Counted from the stretch's first letter, positions 11,337-23,620 are shown. The stretch: DNA of 64,000 bases from Enchytraeus crypticus (GCA_905160935.1 CAJHZI010000269.1:286001-350000); one strand, 5' to 3'. Numbers and translations are program-made. Notes: a model not told the origin generated them from the letters alone.

Positions 11337-12420
11337 CTCATTCTCTTGATCATGAACTATATGCTGATGACACTCAAATGTACACTTGTTTCACCCCTAA
11401 CTCCTATTCTAATGCTGAAACCCTCTTGCAACAAAGTTTTCAGTCTATATCCTCTTGGATGTCTGCTAATTTCTTGGCACTTAATCCGTCTAAGACTGAA
11501 TTCTTGTTGGTCGGGAAACCTCAACAGCTTCTGAAGCTGAATGGGAAAACTCTTTCGTTGTCTTCGGGTATTAAAATATCACCTGTTTCTTCTGTGAGAA
11601 ATCTCGGTGTTATCCTTGATTAACACCTAACCTTCCACGAACACATAACTAAAACTTCACAAGCATGTTTCTTCCATATCCGTGGTCTTCGTCGAATATG
11701 TCCATATTTGTCACGTGAGACAGCTGCTACAATTGGTGCTGCTCTTATGCAATCGAAGTTGGACTACTGCAATTCCCTGTTTTTAAATCTCCCTGGCTGT
11801 GAGATTGATCGGTTGCAGTTTGTTCCGAATTCTCTTGCGCGAGCAATTTTTTGTAGTTCCAAGTACTCACATGTTACGCCTATTTTGAAGTCTTTCCACT
11901 GGCTAAAGATTAAAGAGCGTATCATTTACAAAACAGCTTCGTTAACCTATAAGTTCATCACCATCCCTGGACAAACTTGTATGTCTCACTTGATTAAAGT
12001 GATGCAGCCTGCTATTACTCGGTCTTCTAAGTTAATTACTCTTGTGATACCTAGCTTACCTTCATGCTCTAAGCTATCTAATCGTTCTTTCCAGCATGCT
12101 GCACCTCAGATCTGGAATTCTCTTCCATCCAATCTTCGGAAATCTTCATTTTAATCACATCAGCCTTTGCTTTCCTATGAGCAGTTCCATAAGCAGTGGA
12201 AGACCTATCTTTTCCATCTCTCTTTTCCATCCAGTGTCCGTGCGCCTAAACCACCTTTTCTTTAACTCCTTTGACTTGGATTGAATTTCTGAATTTTGGA
12301 ATTTACACCGTTTTTGGACCTTCTTATTTTGCTCGCCGGCTTGATTTTGTCTCAATAGTGCTCGATGTTGTCATTGATGACTGTAGCACTCTAATTGTTG
12401 TTATTATTATTATTATTTTT
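11337..12420 (+). pseudogene. LINE A reverse transcriptase, last part, and 3' UTR
   Basis: Continues from SHSLDHELYADDTQMYTC (catalytic ADD box near 11360), through SWMSANFLALNPSKTEF and SVRNLGVILD. A TAA interrupts at about 11621. A second open stretch (11708-12154) has SKLDYCNSLFLNLPGCEI, HWLKIKERIIYKT and RSFQHAAPQIWNSLPSNLR, the conserved LINE C-terminal domain. The 3' UTR ends with CTCGATGTTGTCATTGATGA and an ATT repeat tail. Confidence 0.9.
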
Positions 12421-12423
12421 ATT

Positions 12424-13372
12424 ATGGGTGTCAGAGTTAAATTATAAGTGTTAAGTTATTCTTTAATTAATATCCGTATATAGGTTGTAAAGTAAATAAC
12501 ATTTCTAAAGAAAGCTTGTATTAGAAATTTTATGAGTAACTAGTACATTTCAATGGTATTCTATGCAGTGTTTACGTTTTCCTGTCCACTGTTTACAGGG
12601 GCGGATCCAGGAATTTCTTAAGGGCGGGGGGCCCGAAATTTTTTTGGAGAGTGTACACATTTTTGATAATTCCCGCCTTCTTCGGGATATGTGACGCGAC
12701 CAGACAAATTGCGGTGGGGGGGGGCTCAAAAGTTTTTCACTACTGCGTTCGGCTCATAAAGTGAGTGTATCTCCGTATCTTACCACCCTACCCCCCCCCC
12801 CCTCGCTCATATCCGTATTAAAGTCAGTGGAAAACCTAAAATTCTACATTTGTTTTTGAAAAATAGGTTAATTTTTCACCTCTGAAGAAACTCTGCGGAT
12901 CTCGACGAATTGCAAAAGTGACCTAATTTTGACGGTAGGGGGAGGCTTAAGCCCCACCCAGCCAATGCTGTTTGCACCACTGCTACGGGACAGAGGTCAC
13001 ATTTTTAACTTACACCCTTTTTCCTCTAATGCAGTGGTTCAAGCAAAAATTGAGAGCTAGTGAAACGGTCAACATTTTTCGGGCCCCCTTCCATTATACC
13101 GGGTTCCTAGTATATCCTAGAAAAAACTGAGCTATTGGCACTGAGTTCCTTCTCGTACCGACCCCCCCCCCCGGGCCCCCCTAACCAATTACTAACATAT
13201 TTAAATATATAAATTGCCATAGAAACAATGAAAATATATTTTAAAATTTTTTAGACGGACCTAAGGGGGGGGGCCCGGATCCCCTGGTCCCCCCCTGGAT
13301 CCGCCACTGACTATTTACATTTGGTGTCCCCGATGTTCTATTTATAGCTATTACCGAAAAGATCTATTGATG
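12424..13372. repeat. interspersed repeat, second copy at 35873-36095, split by a MITE
   Basis: The segments 12424-12595 and 13318-13372 match 35873-36095 closely, starting with AGAGTTAAA(T/C)TATAAGTG and ending with CCGAAAAGATCTATT. The MITE 12596-13309 is absent from the other copy, which therefore shows the empty site. Class unknown. Confidence 0.8.
12596..13309. mobile_element. 714-bp hAT-type MITE
   Basis: Termini are CAGGGGCGGATCCAGG and CCTGGATCCGCCACTG. Flanks are ACTGTTTA (12588-12595) and ACTATTTA (13310-13317), an 8-bp target duplication with one mismatch. The empty site at about 36045 reads CCACTGTTTATATTTGG. No reading frame; long G and C runs near the ends. Confidence 0.92.
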
Positions 13373-13460
13373 CGCCATGAAAAGACAACGATTACTAAAA
13401 ACTATGGAGAAGGAGGAAATGGGCCTTAAACAAGCACCTGACCCAGTGTGCCGTTATGTT
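13372..13460 (+). repeat. tail fragment of the 5S-derived SINE
   Basis: GCAACGATTACTA-like, GGAGGAAATGGGCCTTAAAC and GACCCAGTGTGCCGTTATG match the 3' tail of the fuller copies at 58585-58865 and 49868-50200. The 5S-like head is missing here. Confidence 0.7.
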
Positions 13461-13627
13461 ATGATATTTTATTCTGGTGCTCAGATGGTTTTCCTTTTTC
13501 CCTACGATTTCTTTTGCCTTAACTATTTAACTTACAAATACTGAAATTTAGTTAATTTTCGTCGGAAATTATTATAACATAAATATAACATTGACTGAAA
13601 TTGGATATGAGAATTAAAATTACATAA

Positions 13628-13700
13628 ATTACAGTGTAATATAGTGTCGTCCATGGCAGCATCGAGCACTATTGAGATATATCCAAGCCGATGAGCAAAA
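13628..13700 (-). repeat. LINE A 3'-end relic
   Basis: CATCGAGCACTATTGAGATA followed by AAGCCGATGAGCAAAA matches the reverse complement of the LINE A 3' UTR end. Confidence 0.7.
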
Positions 13701-13798
13701 TGAAAAATTTAAAATTTCAGGCAATTTAAATTGAGCTTAAGTTATTCGGCGTCATAATATTATTCTTAATTTCAAAACATCTTATTCTTATGTAATAG

Positions 13799-14287
13799 TG
13801 TAAGGAATGTGGAATATATTGGATTAGCATGTAGTGCTGTAAGTTTATCAAGTTGTTTAGAACACTGAATACTTTCTGGAAAATGCGTAGTTATGTAGGC
13901 CTAATGTATGAGGTGATGTTTGAACACTCTTGCTATTGGCTGTAACTTTCGAATGATTCCTATTATTAGTTATATCGTAATGTTGCAGCAGTGCTATTGG
14001 TTGCTGTATGTCGGATGTTGCAAAAAGTTTCTATATAATCATATTGCAGACTAACTCGGCGCACTTGTACTATTAAAGCGATGGAATAGTTCGTTGCAGT
14101 TTGTGGCCGCTTGAAGGCGAAGCCTTCGGGTTTAAGGCAGAAAGTAACTATCAGCGCGTATTTGCTTTACAGTCATGTAACTTATTATAGATTAATTGTG
14201 AAGTAATAAAATTAAATAACAATGGGATAATAACTTTTCTCTCGCGTCATTCTCTCGCGCAAAGTGTGTTGCTTTCACGTCTCTCAC
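13799..14287 (+). mobile_element. LTR-like block (solo LTR candidate)
   Basis: Starts TGTAAGGAATG and ends CGTCTCTCACA. It contains a TATA-like CTATATAATC at about 14031, and AATAAAATTAAATAAC at about 14206 as a polyadenylation-signal candidate, in the order expected of U3-R-U5. About 120 bp that could be leader (TTATCAGCGGCCTATCTGG...) follow. No second LTR, no target duplication and no coding sequence were identified. Confidence 0.35.
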
Positions 14288-15107
14288 ATTATCAGCGGCC
14301 TATCTGGCTTAATGACAGCAGATCACCCGTACCAGACATCTACCGCTAGTTACCCCAGCGACATCATCGTCGTACGCAGAGATCGACGTTAAACTATGAC
14401 CACTGTTCTACTCTTCTTTGTACACTTAAATGACCCATAACAGGGAAAAGAAATGAATGCGGTGATGGCGAAATGACATGGTGCTAACGTTAACACTTGG
14501 CGGGCGTGTACTCGTTTAGTAGCATGTATTAATAACGGCTAAAATGTACTACAATCATATTTATATACAATTGAATATATTTAATTCTTTAAGCAGAAGT
14601 ACAGATCAATGATCATAATCTGATATATTAATTGTTTAGTCCATGATTATTATATGGAACATTAAGTAAATATATTAAACTTTTCAAACTCAAGCCTTTT
14701 TCCTTAAGAATTAAAGTTTTAAAGGGGAACAATCGGACCTTATTGGATACTACATGAACAATATTTCAGAGTTAAAAGGCTAATATTACTAATAATTTCT
14801 ACTTAACCGATTGAAGTTTTGCATAAATCTTTCCGTCAGTTTAATGGACGTGTCCTTTGGACCATGGACGTGTCCTTGAGTAACAAAATTCAGTCTCTTT
14901 CTGATGCATTTTGAGGATAATTAATTTATTTGGATAATAGTTAATTGAATTATTCGCCGGAATTAATGTGAGGTGATTGCAAGGGAATGGCATTATTATA
15001 TATTTTGTTGTCCCAAAATTCTATTTTGATTACTTCGGTTGCTTGGTGACCGAGGGATCTTTTCTCTGGTTCTTACGTCTCGCAAAGGTCTAAACGAGTA
15101 TATACAT
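14288..15107. other. unannotated AT-rich interval
   Basis: No reading frame, splice-framed exon or recognised repeat seen. Confidence 0.4.
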
Positions 15108-15400
15108 TGCAATTGTAAACAAAATGTACCACACAGAGTTTAAATGTTACTAGTTATTTATTTCTAATTATAATTAATTAATTTCGTTGTTTGAATGTCG
15201 CAATAACGTAGTGGTTAGTAGTGCTGATAGCGTCATAAAGTTTTAAATTGTAGACCCTGAAGTTTATTGAACCCTCGATATTCTGAGAGTAAAATATCGG
15301 GCATTGACTGGACTTGTTACACGGAAAATAAAATAAATTGCCTAACGGTTTAAACATGCGGTAGGTCTATTAATAGTAATTGGTAATTGACATCGTAACT
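15108..15400 (+). repeat. SINE family 1, left arm of an inverted pair
   Basis: Matches 20640-20985 (+) and, in reverse, 19285-19735. It contains an A-box-like AACGTAGTGGTTAGTAGTGC and the conserved CCTAACGGTTTAAACATG. The B-box region is deleted here (the sequence passes from CCTGAAGTTTATTGAACCC to ATATTCTGAGAG). Confidence 0.75.
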
Positions 15401-15483
15401 GGTAGTTATAGTAATTGGTAATTGACAACTTAACCACTGCGTTATCGATAGGCCTATCCATCAATGATAGATATTTACATAAG

Positions 15484-16245
15484 CAGCGGATCCAGGAATT
15501 TACATAACGGCGGATCCAAGAATTTTTTAAGGGGGGGGGCCGAATTTCTTTTTGGGAGAGTACACATTTTTGCTTACGCCCTGCCTACTACTTCGGGATA
15601 TGTGACGCAACCAGAAAATGCTGTGCGGGGGAGCTCAATATTTTTTCACTACTGAATTCGGCTCATAGAGGGAGTGTATCCCAGTATCTTACCCCCCTCC
15701 CAATCATACTAGTACCAAAGTTAGGGGAAAACCTAAAATGCCTAACATCCTACCTTTGTTTTGAAAAATTGTAGGTTAATTTTTAAACCTCTGAAGAAAC
15801 TCTGCGGATCTGGTCGAATTGCACAAGTGAATTATAATTTTGGCGGTAGGGGGTTAAACCCCTCCCAGCCAAGGCTATTTGCACCACTGCTCTGGGACAG
15901 AGTTAACATTTTTTAATTACACCATTTTTTTTCTCTAATACAGTGGTTCAAGTGAAAATTGCAAGCTAGTGAAACGGTCAACATTTTTCGGCCCCTCCCC
16001 TCCATTATATTGTACTCCTAGTATATCAAATATGGGCTCCTAGTGGGGTCCATATTTGAAAAATAATCGAGCAAATGAATACTGAGTTCCCTCTCGTACC
16101 CCCCCCCCCCCTCCCTCTCCAAAACTGCCATTACAAACATATTTACACGTTGAAATTGCCATGGAAACAATGAATATATAGTTTAAAAAATATTATCGTC
16201 GGGCCTAAGTGGGGGCCCCCTGGGCCCCCCTTGGATCCGCCACTG
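15484..16245. mobile_element. 762-bp hAT-type MITE with perfect TSD
   Basis: Perfect 8-bp duplication TACATAAG at 15476-15483 and 16246-16253. The right end is TTGGATCCGCCACTG. The left end CAGCGGATCCAGG has lost three bases relative to other copies, and a second GGCGGATCCAAG lies 25 bp inside. The body matches the MITE at 12596-13309. Confidence 0.93.
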
Positions 16246-16360
16246 TACATAAGTATATTTATACATAATAATAATAAACAAATAAACAAGATCCTTACCT
16301 AATATTATATATAAACGGGTTGATATACCTGTCCGATTCTGTACTCTTGAACTACTGGTT

Positions 16361-16740
16361 TTGGATATTCTTGTAGGCCCCTATGATGGTGTCAGACTGG
16401 TAGTGGTCTATTGTCCTGACCGGGTACATGATGTATTAATGTGTCAATTGGTAGTACCTGCATTAATGTTTATTAGTTCTACTAGTTTGCCTATATGCAT
16501 TGTTGGCGACTTTAATTTACCTCTTATCGACTGGCGTAAACTAACTACACCTAATCAGCAAACCTATGTCGATATTCTAAGATTTTTTATTTCGAATTCT
16601 TTTGAACAACTGGTTTCTTTTCCTACTCGTGGAAATAATATCCTTGATCCATTTTTTCAGATAATCCCTCCCTAGATTCAAATGTCACTTACACTACTCC
16701 AATTGGCTCAAGTGATCATCTAACTGTACTCTTTAATATC
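16361..16740 (+). pseudogene. CR1-like LINE endonuclease remnant
   Basis: The catalytic CIVGDFNLPLIDW box is at about 16495-16535, preceded by VVYCPDRVHDV. It continues to FPTRGNNILDPFF. After a frameshift near 16660 it ends with IGSSDHLTVLFNI, which holds the catalytic SDH. The N-terminal third of the domain is missing. Confidence 0.85.
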
Positions 16741-16749
16741 CAAACAAAT

Positions 16750-18973
16750 TTGATTGCATATTCTAACCTTTTTCCCTTATCTCCTCCTTCGTTTAAAGTC
16801 GACCCCTTTAATTTTTCAGTTTATAACTTTGACAAAGCTGACTGGGATAGTCTTAAGAGTTTAATCTCTAATGTGGATTGGTATGCCAACTTGTATGAAT
16901 GTTCCTCCATTGACGAATGTTGGTACAATTTCGGCTCCATTTTGGACAATATATTCTCTATGTGTATTCATAAAAAACCAAAAAAACTTCAGGTCCTTTA
17001 CGTAGTAGCATCACCCATTTCAATCCAACTCGCCGTTTAAAAATTTCAAAGCAAATTAAGAGAATGATGTGCAAAAAGTTAAGAGCATTTTATATAAAAC
17101 GTCTCGCTCCTATATCAATAAGATGAATTTCCGTGAATCTTCACTGGATTTTAAAAAGGCAATCAATAAACGGATAATGCTCTATGAAAATAAACTAATT
17201 GCAAGTAAATCTCTCAAGACATTTTACAATTATGTCAAACGTAAAACATCTAACTCTTGCTCTATTCCTCCGTTAACTATACCTAACTCTAATTGTCCTA
17301 CTGCGTTTAGTGACAGCGATAAATCTTGTATATTAAATAATAACTTTTGCTCGGTTTTTACTAAAGACAATGACGTCATGCCAACTTTCCAACTTTCCCG
17401 AGTACTCCTAAAGAAGATTTCTCCCTTGACCATATTATTATTTCTGAATTATCTGTACTTAATAGCATCAGTAAATTAAATAATAATGGCTCCCCTGGTG
17501 CTGACGGCCTACCTCCTCCCCTAAAAAAGCTTAGGCACGTCATTTCTAAACCTCTTTCCATGCTGTTCAATTTATCCTTAAATTATGGTGAAATTCCTTT
17601 TGCTTGGAAACGCTCCATTGTTATACCTATTTTTGAACAAGGAAATAAAAATGACCCTAACAATTGCCGGCCTATATCACTAACCTCTATCATCTGTAAG
17701 CTTTTGGAAAGGATTATTAAAGACCAATTTCTTGCTTATCTTACTACAAATAAGTTACTTTACTCCAAGCAATACGGCTTCTTATCCAAAAGATCTACTA
17801 ACTCCCAATTATTACGATATTTTAACTCTTTGGCTACAAAATTAAGATACGGCCATCAAGTTGGCTCTGTTTACCTTGATTACTCAAAAGCTTTCGACAG
17901 TATTGTACATTCTAAGCTTTTATTTAAATTGCATAAATATGGCATAAACGGCAAACTTCTATCTTGGTTTTCCTCTTTTTTAAATGACAGATTTCAAGCG
18001 GTTAGAATAAACAATTCCTACTCTAACTGGTCTCCTGTGCTCAGTGGGGTACCCCAAGGTAGTGTTTTGAGTCCAATACTTTTCCTGGTGTACATCAATG
18101 ATTTGCACCTCTGCTGTCCTGAACTCGATACCTTGTTCCTTTTTGCCGATGATGCTAAATTCTTTGTTGATATTAAGTCGCATTCTGATTGTGTTGCTCT
18201 CCGAAAATCTCTTAACTCCATTCATGCATGGTCAACGAGATGGCAGTTGAACCTAGCAGTGAACAAGTGCCAAGTATTGTCATTTTGCCTTAGTAAGGGA
18301 TACGTGTATAGAATTTAATTACAAGCTCAATTCTGTCAACTTGACCAGGGTCTATGAAATCACTGACTTGGGGGTGACTTTTACGCAAGACCTTTCTTTC
18401 TCCACTCACATCAAAATTATGTGTAACAAAGCCAGGAAAAAATCTTCTATTATTTTGAATTGCTTTAAATCAAAAGATAAAACATTACTATATAAAGCAT
18501 TTACTGTCTTTGTTCGCCCTATAATTGAATATTGTTCCAATGTATGGTCTCCTTTTCGTAAATCTGATATTGATCTTATTGAGTCAATTCAGAAGAAATT
18601 TACCAAACGTCTTTTTGGATTGATTGACCTCTGCTATTGTGATAGACTTGAGATACTTAATTCTGAGTCACTTGAACTACGAAGATTAAAATCTGACCTA
18701 TATACATATTATAAAATAATAAATAATTTCATTGATTTGCCGCGCTGTGAATTTTTTACTTTTAAATCTGGTAAAACCAGAAACAATGGTTCTGCAATAT
18801 ACATAAATACCTTTAGATATAACGCAGAACGTTATCATTTTAAAAATAGATGTGTTAGTAAATGGAATAACCTTCCTCATCTTGTCATTAATGCAAGCTC
18901 TCTTCCGTCCTTTAAAAAGGGCCTATGTCAATCTGATATAGGCCAACATAAATCTTTTAAGTATTGCTTTTAA
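16750..18973 (+). pseudogene. CR1-like LINE reverse transcriptase
   Basis: Linker fragments lie at 16750-17479. The RT core is open from 17560 to 18318: SIVIPIFEQGNKNDPNNCRP, RPISLTSIICKLLERII, LDYSKAFDSIVHSKLLFKL (catalytic Asp), GVPQGSVLSPILFLVYINDL and LFLFADDAKFFVDI (catalytic ADD). After a frameshift near 18320 the thumb and C-terminal domain are open at 18341-18973, including EITDLGVTFTQDLSFSTHI, FVRPIIEYCSNVWSP and VSKWNNLPHLVI. It is the best-preserved RT in the window, though still frameshifted. Confidence 0.9.
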
Positions 18974-19284
18974 TTGTTTTCATTTCCATTTGCTTGTATA
19001 CTGCTTTTGTATATTTATATTGCTTGTATACTGATTTTAGCGCATTTATTTTAGCTCTATGTTTGTGATTACCTTCACAATTGTACGTAGTATATTTTAA
19101 TCCTATTAATTAATCCTTTAATTTTAATTTTCTAATTTTAATGCACTAAATCCGGAATATGTAAGCGCTTCTATAGCCTGTATCCTCCGTTCACACAAAC
19201 GTTTCAAGATTTAGCTTTTATATCTGCTTTACCTGTTTTAAATGTCTGATGAGATAAATAAATAAATAAATAAAAATAACACAC

Positions 19285-19735
19285 AATATATTGTAATGAT
19301 CAACCATGTTATTATCAATTACTATTAAATTAATACCGCATGTTTAAACCGTTAGGCAATTTATTTAATTTTCCTTGTAACCAGTCCAGTCAATGCCCGA
19401 TATTTTACTCTCAGAACATCCAGAGTTCAATAAACTTCAGGGTCTACAATTTAAAACTTTATGACGCTATCAGCACAACTAACCACTACGTTATTGCGAC
19501 ATTCAAACAACGATATTAAATAATTATAATTAGAAATAAATAACAACAAACAACAACAACAACAATTAGAGTGCTACAGTCACCAATGACAACATCGAGC
19601 ACTATTGAGACAAAAATCAAGTCGGCGAGCAAAAAGAAGGTCCAAGAACGGTGCAAATTCCAAAATCCGGAAATTCAGTCCAAAGTAAATAATACATTTA
19701 AACTCTCTGTGTGTACATTTTGTTTACAATTGCAA
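19285..19735 (-). repeat. SINE family 1, right (inverted) arm
   Basis: Reverse complement of 15108-15400, split by a LINE A 3' fragment at 19546-19690. The inverted pair flanks the CR1-like LINE and the MITE 15484-16245. Confidence 0.75.
19546..19690 (-). repeat. LINE A 3' end, severely 5'-truncated insertion
   Basis: The AAC-rich tail is followed by GAGTGCTACAGTCACCAATG, CATCGAGCACTATTGAGAC and TCAAGTCGGCGAGCAAAAAG. This is the reverse complement of the terminal 140 bp of LINE A, inserted within the SINE arm. Confidence 0.85.
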
Positions 19736-20331
19736 TGTAGGCCCTACATATATAGAAATTTTCTTTTTCACTCTTTGTATTCCAAAATGACCAAAATCCG
19801 GTCAATAAAGGTTGCAACAAACCAAGCTGGATGTCCCAATGCCGGAGCGTAAATAGACACTCTCTCAGCTGCTCGTAGGCTCGTAAGCTCGTAGGCTCGT
19901 AAGCTCGCAGCTAACTGCTGGCAGCTGAGGACTTTCTTATTCCAAGTTCACTTTTCACTGTTTTTTGACAGTTTATCGGGTGCAACTTAACCACTGCGTA
20001 TTATAAAAGGCCTATACCACTAAACCACCGAGAGGCTTCCGTTCAAACCCAAATTACTGTTGTGGTTGCCTATTGGTTGGGTTTGACGTCGTTGATTTTA
20101 GGCTTTATGTAGTTGCATTAACTACAGTGTATTGTTGCTTAGCCTAGCTCTTTCTCTTACGTTTACTGAATAAAGTTCTACTACTAAACAAGTATTTCTT
20201 ATTTTGTAGTTTATTATCAAACCCAATGATACTATTGACCAATCACGTAACTAAAACAAACAAACACACAGATATTAAAGTCAAATAAAAAAATACAAAT
20301 AAAATGTCAAGCAAACACAAACGTATATAAT

Positions 20332-20334
<3 letters not shown>
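19736..20334. other. interval without genes, short local repeats
   Basis: 19868-19910 has CTCGTAGGCTCGTAAG repeated. 19982-20015 (ACTTAACCACTGCGTATTAT) resembles 15427-15460. No coding signal. Confidence 0.5.
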
Positions 20335-20391
<57 letters not shown>

Positions 20392-20395
20392 AAGA
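20335..20395. repeat. (AG)n microsatellite
   Basis: About 24 AG dinucleotides followed by imperfect copies. Confidence 0.95.
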
Positions 20396-20639
20396 GATAG
20401 AGAGAGTGCGTGCCATTAATAACGATATCTTTGTGATCACATCAGCTAGGTCATGCAACAAAACCAAAATATAGACCTTTTATAAGTGTACTTGGCAACT
20501 CTGTTCGCATTGTAAATACGCAGTGGTTTGGATGTGGACCATTTTTACCACTGCGAAATGTAAACACTCAGCTGCGTAAATGTAAACACTCAGCTGCTGG
20601 AAGCCTATTACGATCAGCTGATTGAGTATAGCGATTTGC

Positions 20640-20985
20640 CGATTGCGTATTGCGATACACAAAGAGTTTAAATATAACTAATTATTTATTTGTAATTATT
20701 TTATTATTTGAATTTCGCAATGGCGCACAATAGCGTAGTGGTTAGTGGTGCAGATAAAGTCTTGAAGTTTTAAGTGATAGACCCTGAAGTGAATTGACTG
20801 TAGTGGGTTCGAATCCCGGCCTCGCTGTTTTGAGAGTAATATATCGGACATTCACTGGACTGGTTACACGGAAAATTAAATGAATTGCCTAACGGATTAA
20901 ACATGTAGTATTAATAATAGTGATTGATAACAACATGGTAGATCATTTCAATATAATGTGTGTTATTATTATTAGACCATGTATA
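20640..20985 (+). repeat. SINE family 1, fullest copy, tRNA-like Pol III promoter
   Basis: The A-box-like TAGCGTAGTGGTTAGTGGTG (20724-20743) and the B-box GGGTTCGAATCCCGG (about 20806-20820) are separated by about 65 bp. The body continues with GACATTCACTGGACTGGTTA and GCCTAACGGATTAAACATG. Other copies: 15108 (+), 19285 (-), 24960 (-), 36590 (-). Homology also extends about 70 bp left of the A box. tRNA-derived by promoter boxes; the parent tRNA is not identified. Confidence 0.8.
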
Positions 20986-23339
20986 TACATGTATTCTTAT
21001 GTCAATATCTATCATTGTCTATCACTATCGTTATTAGCGCCAAAGTTTAATCTTCTGGTGAGTTAGCTGCCTCTCACACACGGTCCAGTCAGTCTACGAC
21101 GACATTAAATATCACAACGCTTGTGACCAGCTTGACAAATTTCTCTTAAATATTTTATGTAATGTATTACAGGTCGTGCAGACACTCAATGAGATGAAAG
21201 AAATGTTGATTAGATTCTAACTCTTCATCATCATTGACACATCAAATTTGAGAGTGTGGCACAAGCTGAGGCGACCACAAGCAGAAGAAACTGTCTGTGC
21301 ACTCAAAAGAGAAAGGCTTCCGAAAATATGGTAATTCCATATTTAATATGTCTACACTGTCTCATAAAAAACGACACCCCCTAAAATAATTAGGAATAAT
21401 TTCAAAATGTATGTTGAAATGGTTGGATTCACTCGTTCTTTAACTTTGCAACACTCCACTAGGTAATGCAATTTGACACATTCCTGTCAAATCTAGTCAC
21501 TATCTATTGAAAATTGTTAAATCTAGTGTTTTTTGTGAGGTAAACCTCTGCAACCTATTAGATACATTGAGAGAGTGTGCATACATGTATAGACAACTTG
21601 TCTCCACTGCTTATAAATAAACTGATTTTTATTTGATTGACTCTGAAAAGAATAGTTTGATGAATATAATTACTAATCAGCTTTTTATGAACATTGCATC
21701 TTATATTCAAAATGGCCACCCTCAGCCTCGATGCAAGCTCGCAGTCAATCTCGCCATTTTTGAACTGCACGTTCAATGAAAGCGTTAGCTAGCGCAGAAC
21801 ACTTATTAATCAGTCCTTGTCGCAGATGTGCATCTTTACGTATGCGTGCTTTGTATACACCTTATGACATCACAATCCAGATTTTATAGCTAACAAAACT
21901 ATTTACTGTGTAGTACGTAGACAGTAGTTACGCAGGCTGCAGGCTACAGGTATGCGTTTCCAATGTTGTCAATTTCGTCACCAAAGAACCTGAATTTTAA
22001 TGCCCTATTTTTCATTACTGGTGAAAGTCTGGATAAGGTGATTGTTACATTGGCGGAATGCTTCTTAATATCGGCGTGCTTATCACCATTAGTCCTGTTG
22101 TCATGAATTATATAATTACTGTTATAATAATATTCTTCTTGTTCGATGTATTGGCCTATCTGACTACGACTGCTACGTACTATGATCTTAAGTAAAATAA
22201 ACTAATTAATTTAACTCTTATAATTATTCACTTATTATTATTAGTATTGTTGTTCATAGACCAGAGTTGCAGAGATGAGTGAAGAGAAAATAAGTACAGA
22301 ACAAGCCTCTGAACAAGTTGAGGATATCACTGAACCAGTTACACCACTGATCTAACATGAAGCCTATGTAGCAGCCTTAGAAGAAACAGCAGACTGATAT
22401 TATACTAATAGTTATATAGGAATGCCACATGCTTCCCGAAATAAAGGGCATGAACTTTGACATCTCTCTATTTGAGGATGACAATGACAGGTGGTGTCAT
22501 TCAAAGAAATAATATGTTGTGCAGGGTTGTAGCCATGATTTTGTAATGGGGGGATTGATATATAAAGACTAGCGGTGGAGTTAATGGACCAGAACAATCT
22601 AAATCGCGTGCAAGTTGAAAAAAGGAGCCTTTGAGAATTATGTCCCCAGCGGGTTTTTCCGGACAAAGTCCCCTCAGAAGCTGAAGCACATTTGTAAATA
22701 ATGCTTTCGAATCTACATCTGTTGATAACATATTGAACTGAAAAAGTAATGCTATATAGTAGTTACTGAACTTACAGTTGAAAAAAAAATTGCACAATAA
22801 GTTGATATACAAATTACACAATAATTTGTTTTACCAAATTTGTAGGCATTTGTCTGTCATAACCTTTTGGCATTCGGTGCAGGATTGTTTTGAACGGTGT
22901 ACAGTGCAGAACTGAACACCATTTTGAACAACAAAACCGATTACCCCACCTATGTTGTTAGAGCACCACATTGCTGATGGAAAGGTGCAGCCAGTGCGCC
23001 ACGCTCCTTAATAAATTATGGCGCTCATTCCAAGGCATTACAGCGTTACAGTCACGAGTTAGGTGACAGTACGACTGACCTCAGCACTCGACCTCCGGTT
23101 ACTTCTGCACTATTTCATATCACTTTAAATTTCATATCATTGACTTTCTTGCTGAGTTATAGTACTTTTTTCTAAAGAAATGTTCGGGATCAAATTAAAT
23201 TTTAATTGTTAACATTCATTTAGTAATCATGGCACGATATCAGGCAGTCATGAATTCTGTCACAGAATGAATAAATGCAATATACATGCAATGAGCAACT
23301 TTTTATTATTATGAAATAGAACAACAAATATAGTAACAG
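20986..23339. other. interval with no recognised gene
   Basis: Short possibilities only. 21169-21222 has TGTATTACAG followed by an open stretch ending in TAA (VVQTLNEMKEMLIRF), which could be a terminal exon. At 22275-22355 an ATG opens a 26-codon acidic peptide (MSEEKISTEQASEQVED...). A 106-codon minus-strand frame at 22501-22821 has no recognisable motif. None is strong enough to call a gene. Confidence 0.3.
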
Positions 23340-23620
23340 ATTATCATCATCATCTTTCACTGAATCCCAGTTTAACTAGGGTCGTGATACGAATAGACTG
23401 TCTCAAATCCTCTCTCGCCTACATCATATCATCAGTAAATCTATTTGAGACTTTTTCATTCGTTAATATTTTTGTAGCAGTTTCTGGATCCTAGGCGCTC
23501 ACCAACCGAATGCCCTTTCTGATGTTGTTATGGATCGTAGTGCTTTTTTTTCTTTCGCCTTCTACGACACGTGCAGTCACCGGTAGGTCAAGTCTTCAAA
23601 CAACCCGGACACAGCAAGGG
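23340..23620 (-). repeat. retroposon family with (GAT)n tail, copy 1
   Basis: Shares ATCATCATC..., AATCCCAGTTTAACTAGGGT, CCTAGGCGCTCACCAACC and GAATGCCCTTTCTGATGTTG with copies at 24777-24905, 30003-30056, 33630-33862 and 52330-52600. The GAT tail is the 3' end, so this copy is on the minus strand. Class unknown; a SINE or a LINE 3' end is possible. Confidence 0.75.

Larger units (their letters stand above)
5527..12420 (+). mobile_element. LINE (family A), near full-length but split by two insertions
   Basis: A non-LTR retrotransposon with a 5' region (5527-6035), endonuclease (6036-6616, resuming 8568), reverse transcriptase (8825-10020, resuming 11337) and a 3' UTR ending in a TTATTA-rich tail near 12420. 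The gaps 6617-8559 and 10021-11331 are later insertions with target duplications. Sequence order is endonuclease then RT without RNase H, as in CR1/Jockey/L2-type LINEs; the exact clade is not decided. Five further 3' ends of this family occur at 2587, 13628, 19546, 45764 and within 60-64 kb relatives. The 5' end is not sharply defined. Its first 70 bp (from CTGATACATACATTTACATG) recur at 35413-35490. Confidence 0.88.
16330..19275 (+). mobile_element. CR1-like LINE, 5'-truncated, with TAAA-repeat tail
   Basis: A second, clearly different LINE lineage. It starts within the endonuclease, ends in AATAAATAAATAAATAAA near 19255-19275, and has one long open RT stretch. It lies between the inverted SINE-family-1 arms. 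It has frameshifts in the endonuclease, linker and RT thumb, so it is non-functional. Confidence 0.9.

Noticed and set aside
18698-18880. Minus-strand frames across the CR1-like LINE
   Set aside because: Shadows of the plus-strand reverse transcriptase.
22412-22821. Minus-strand frames of 84 and 106 codons
   Set aside because: They overlap in different frames with no motif and no splice or repeat support; left as unresolved rather than called.
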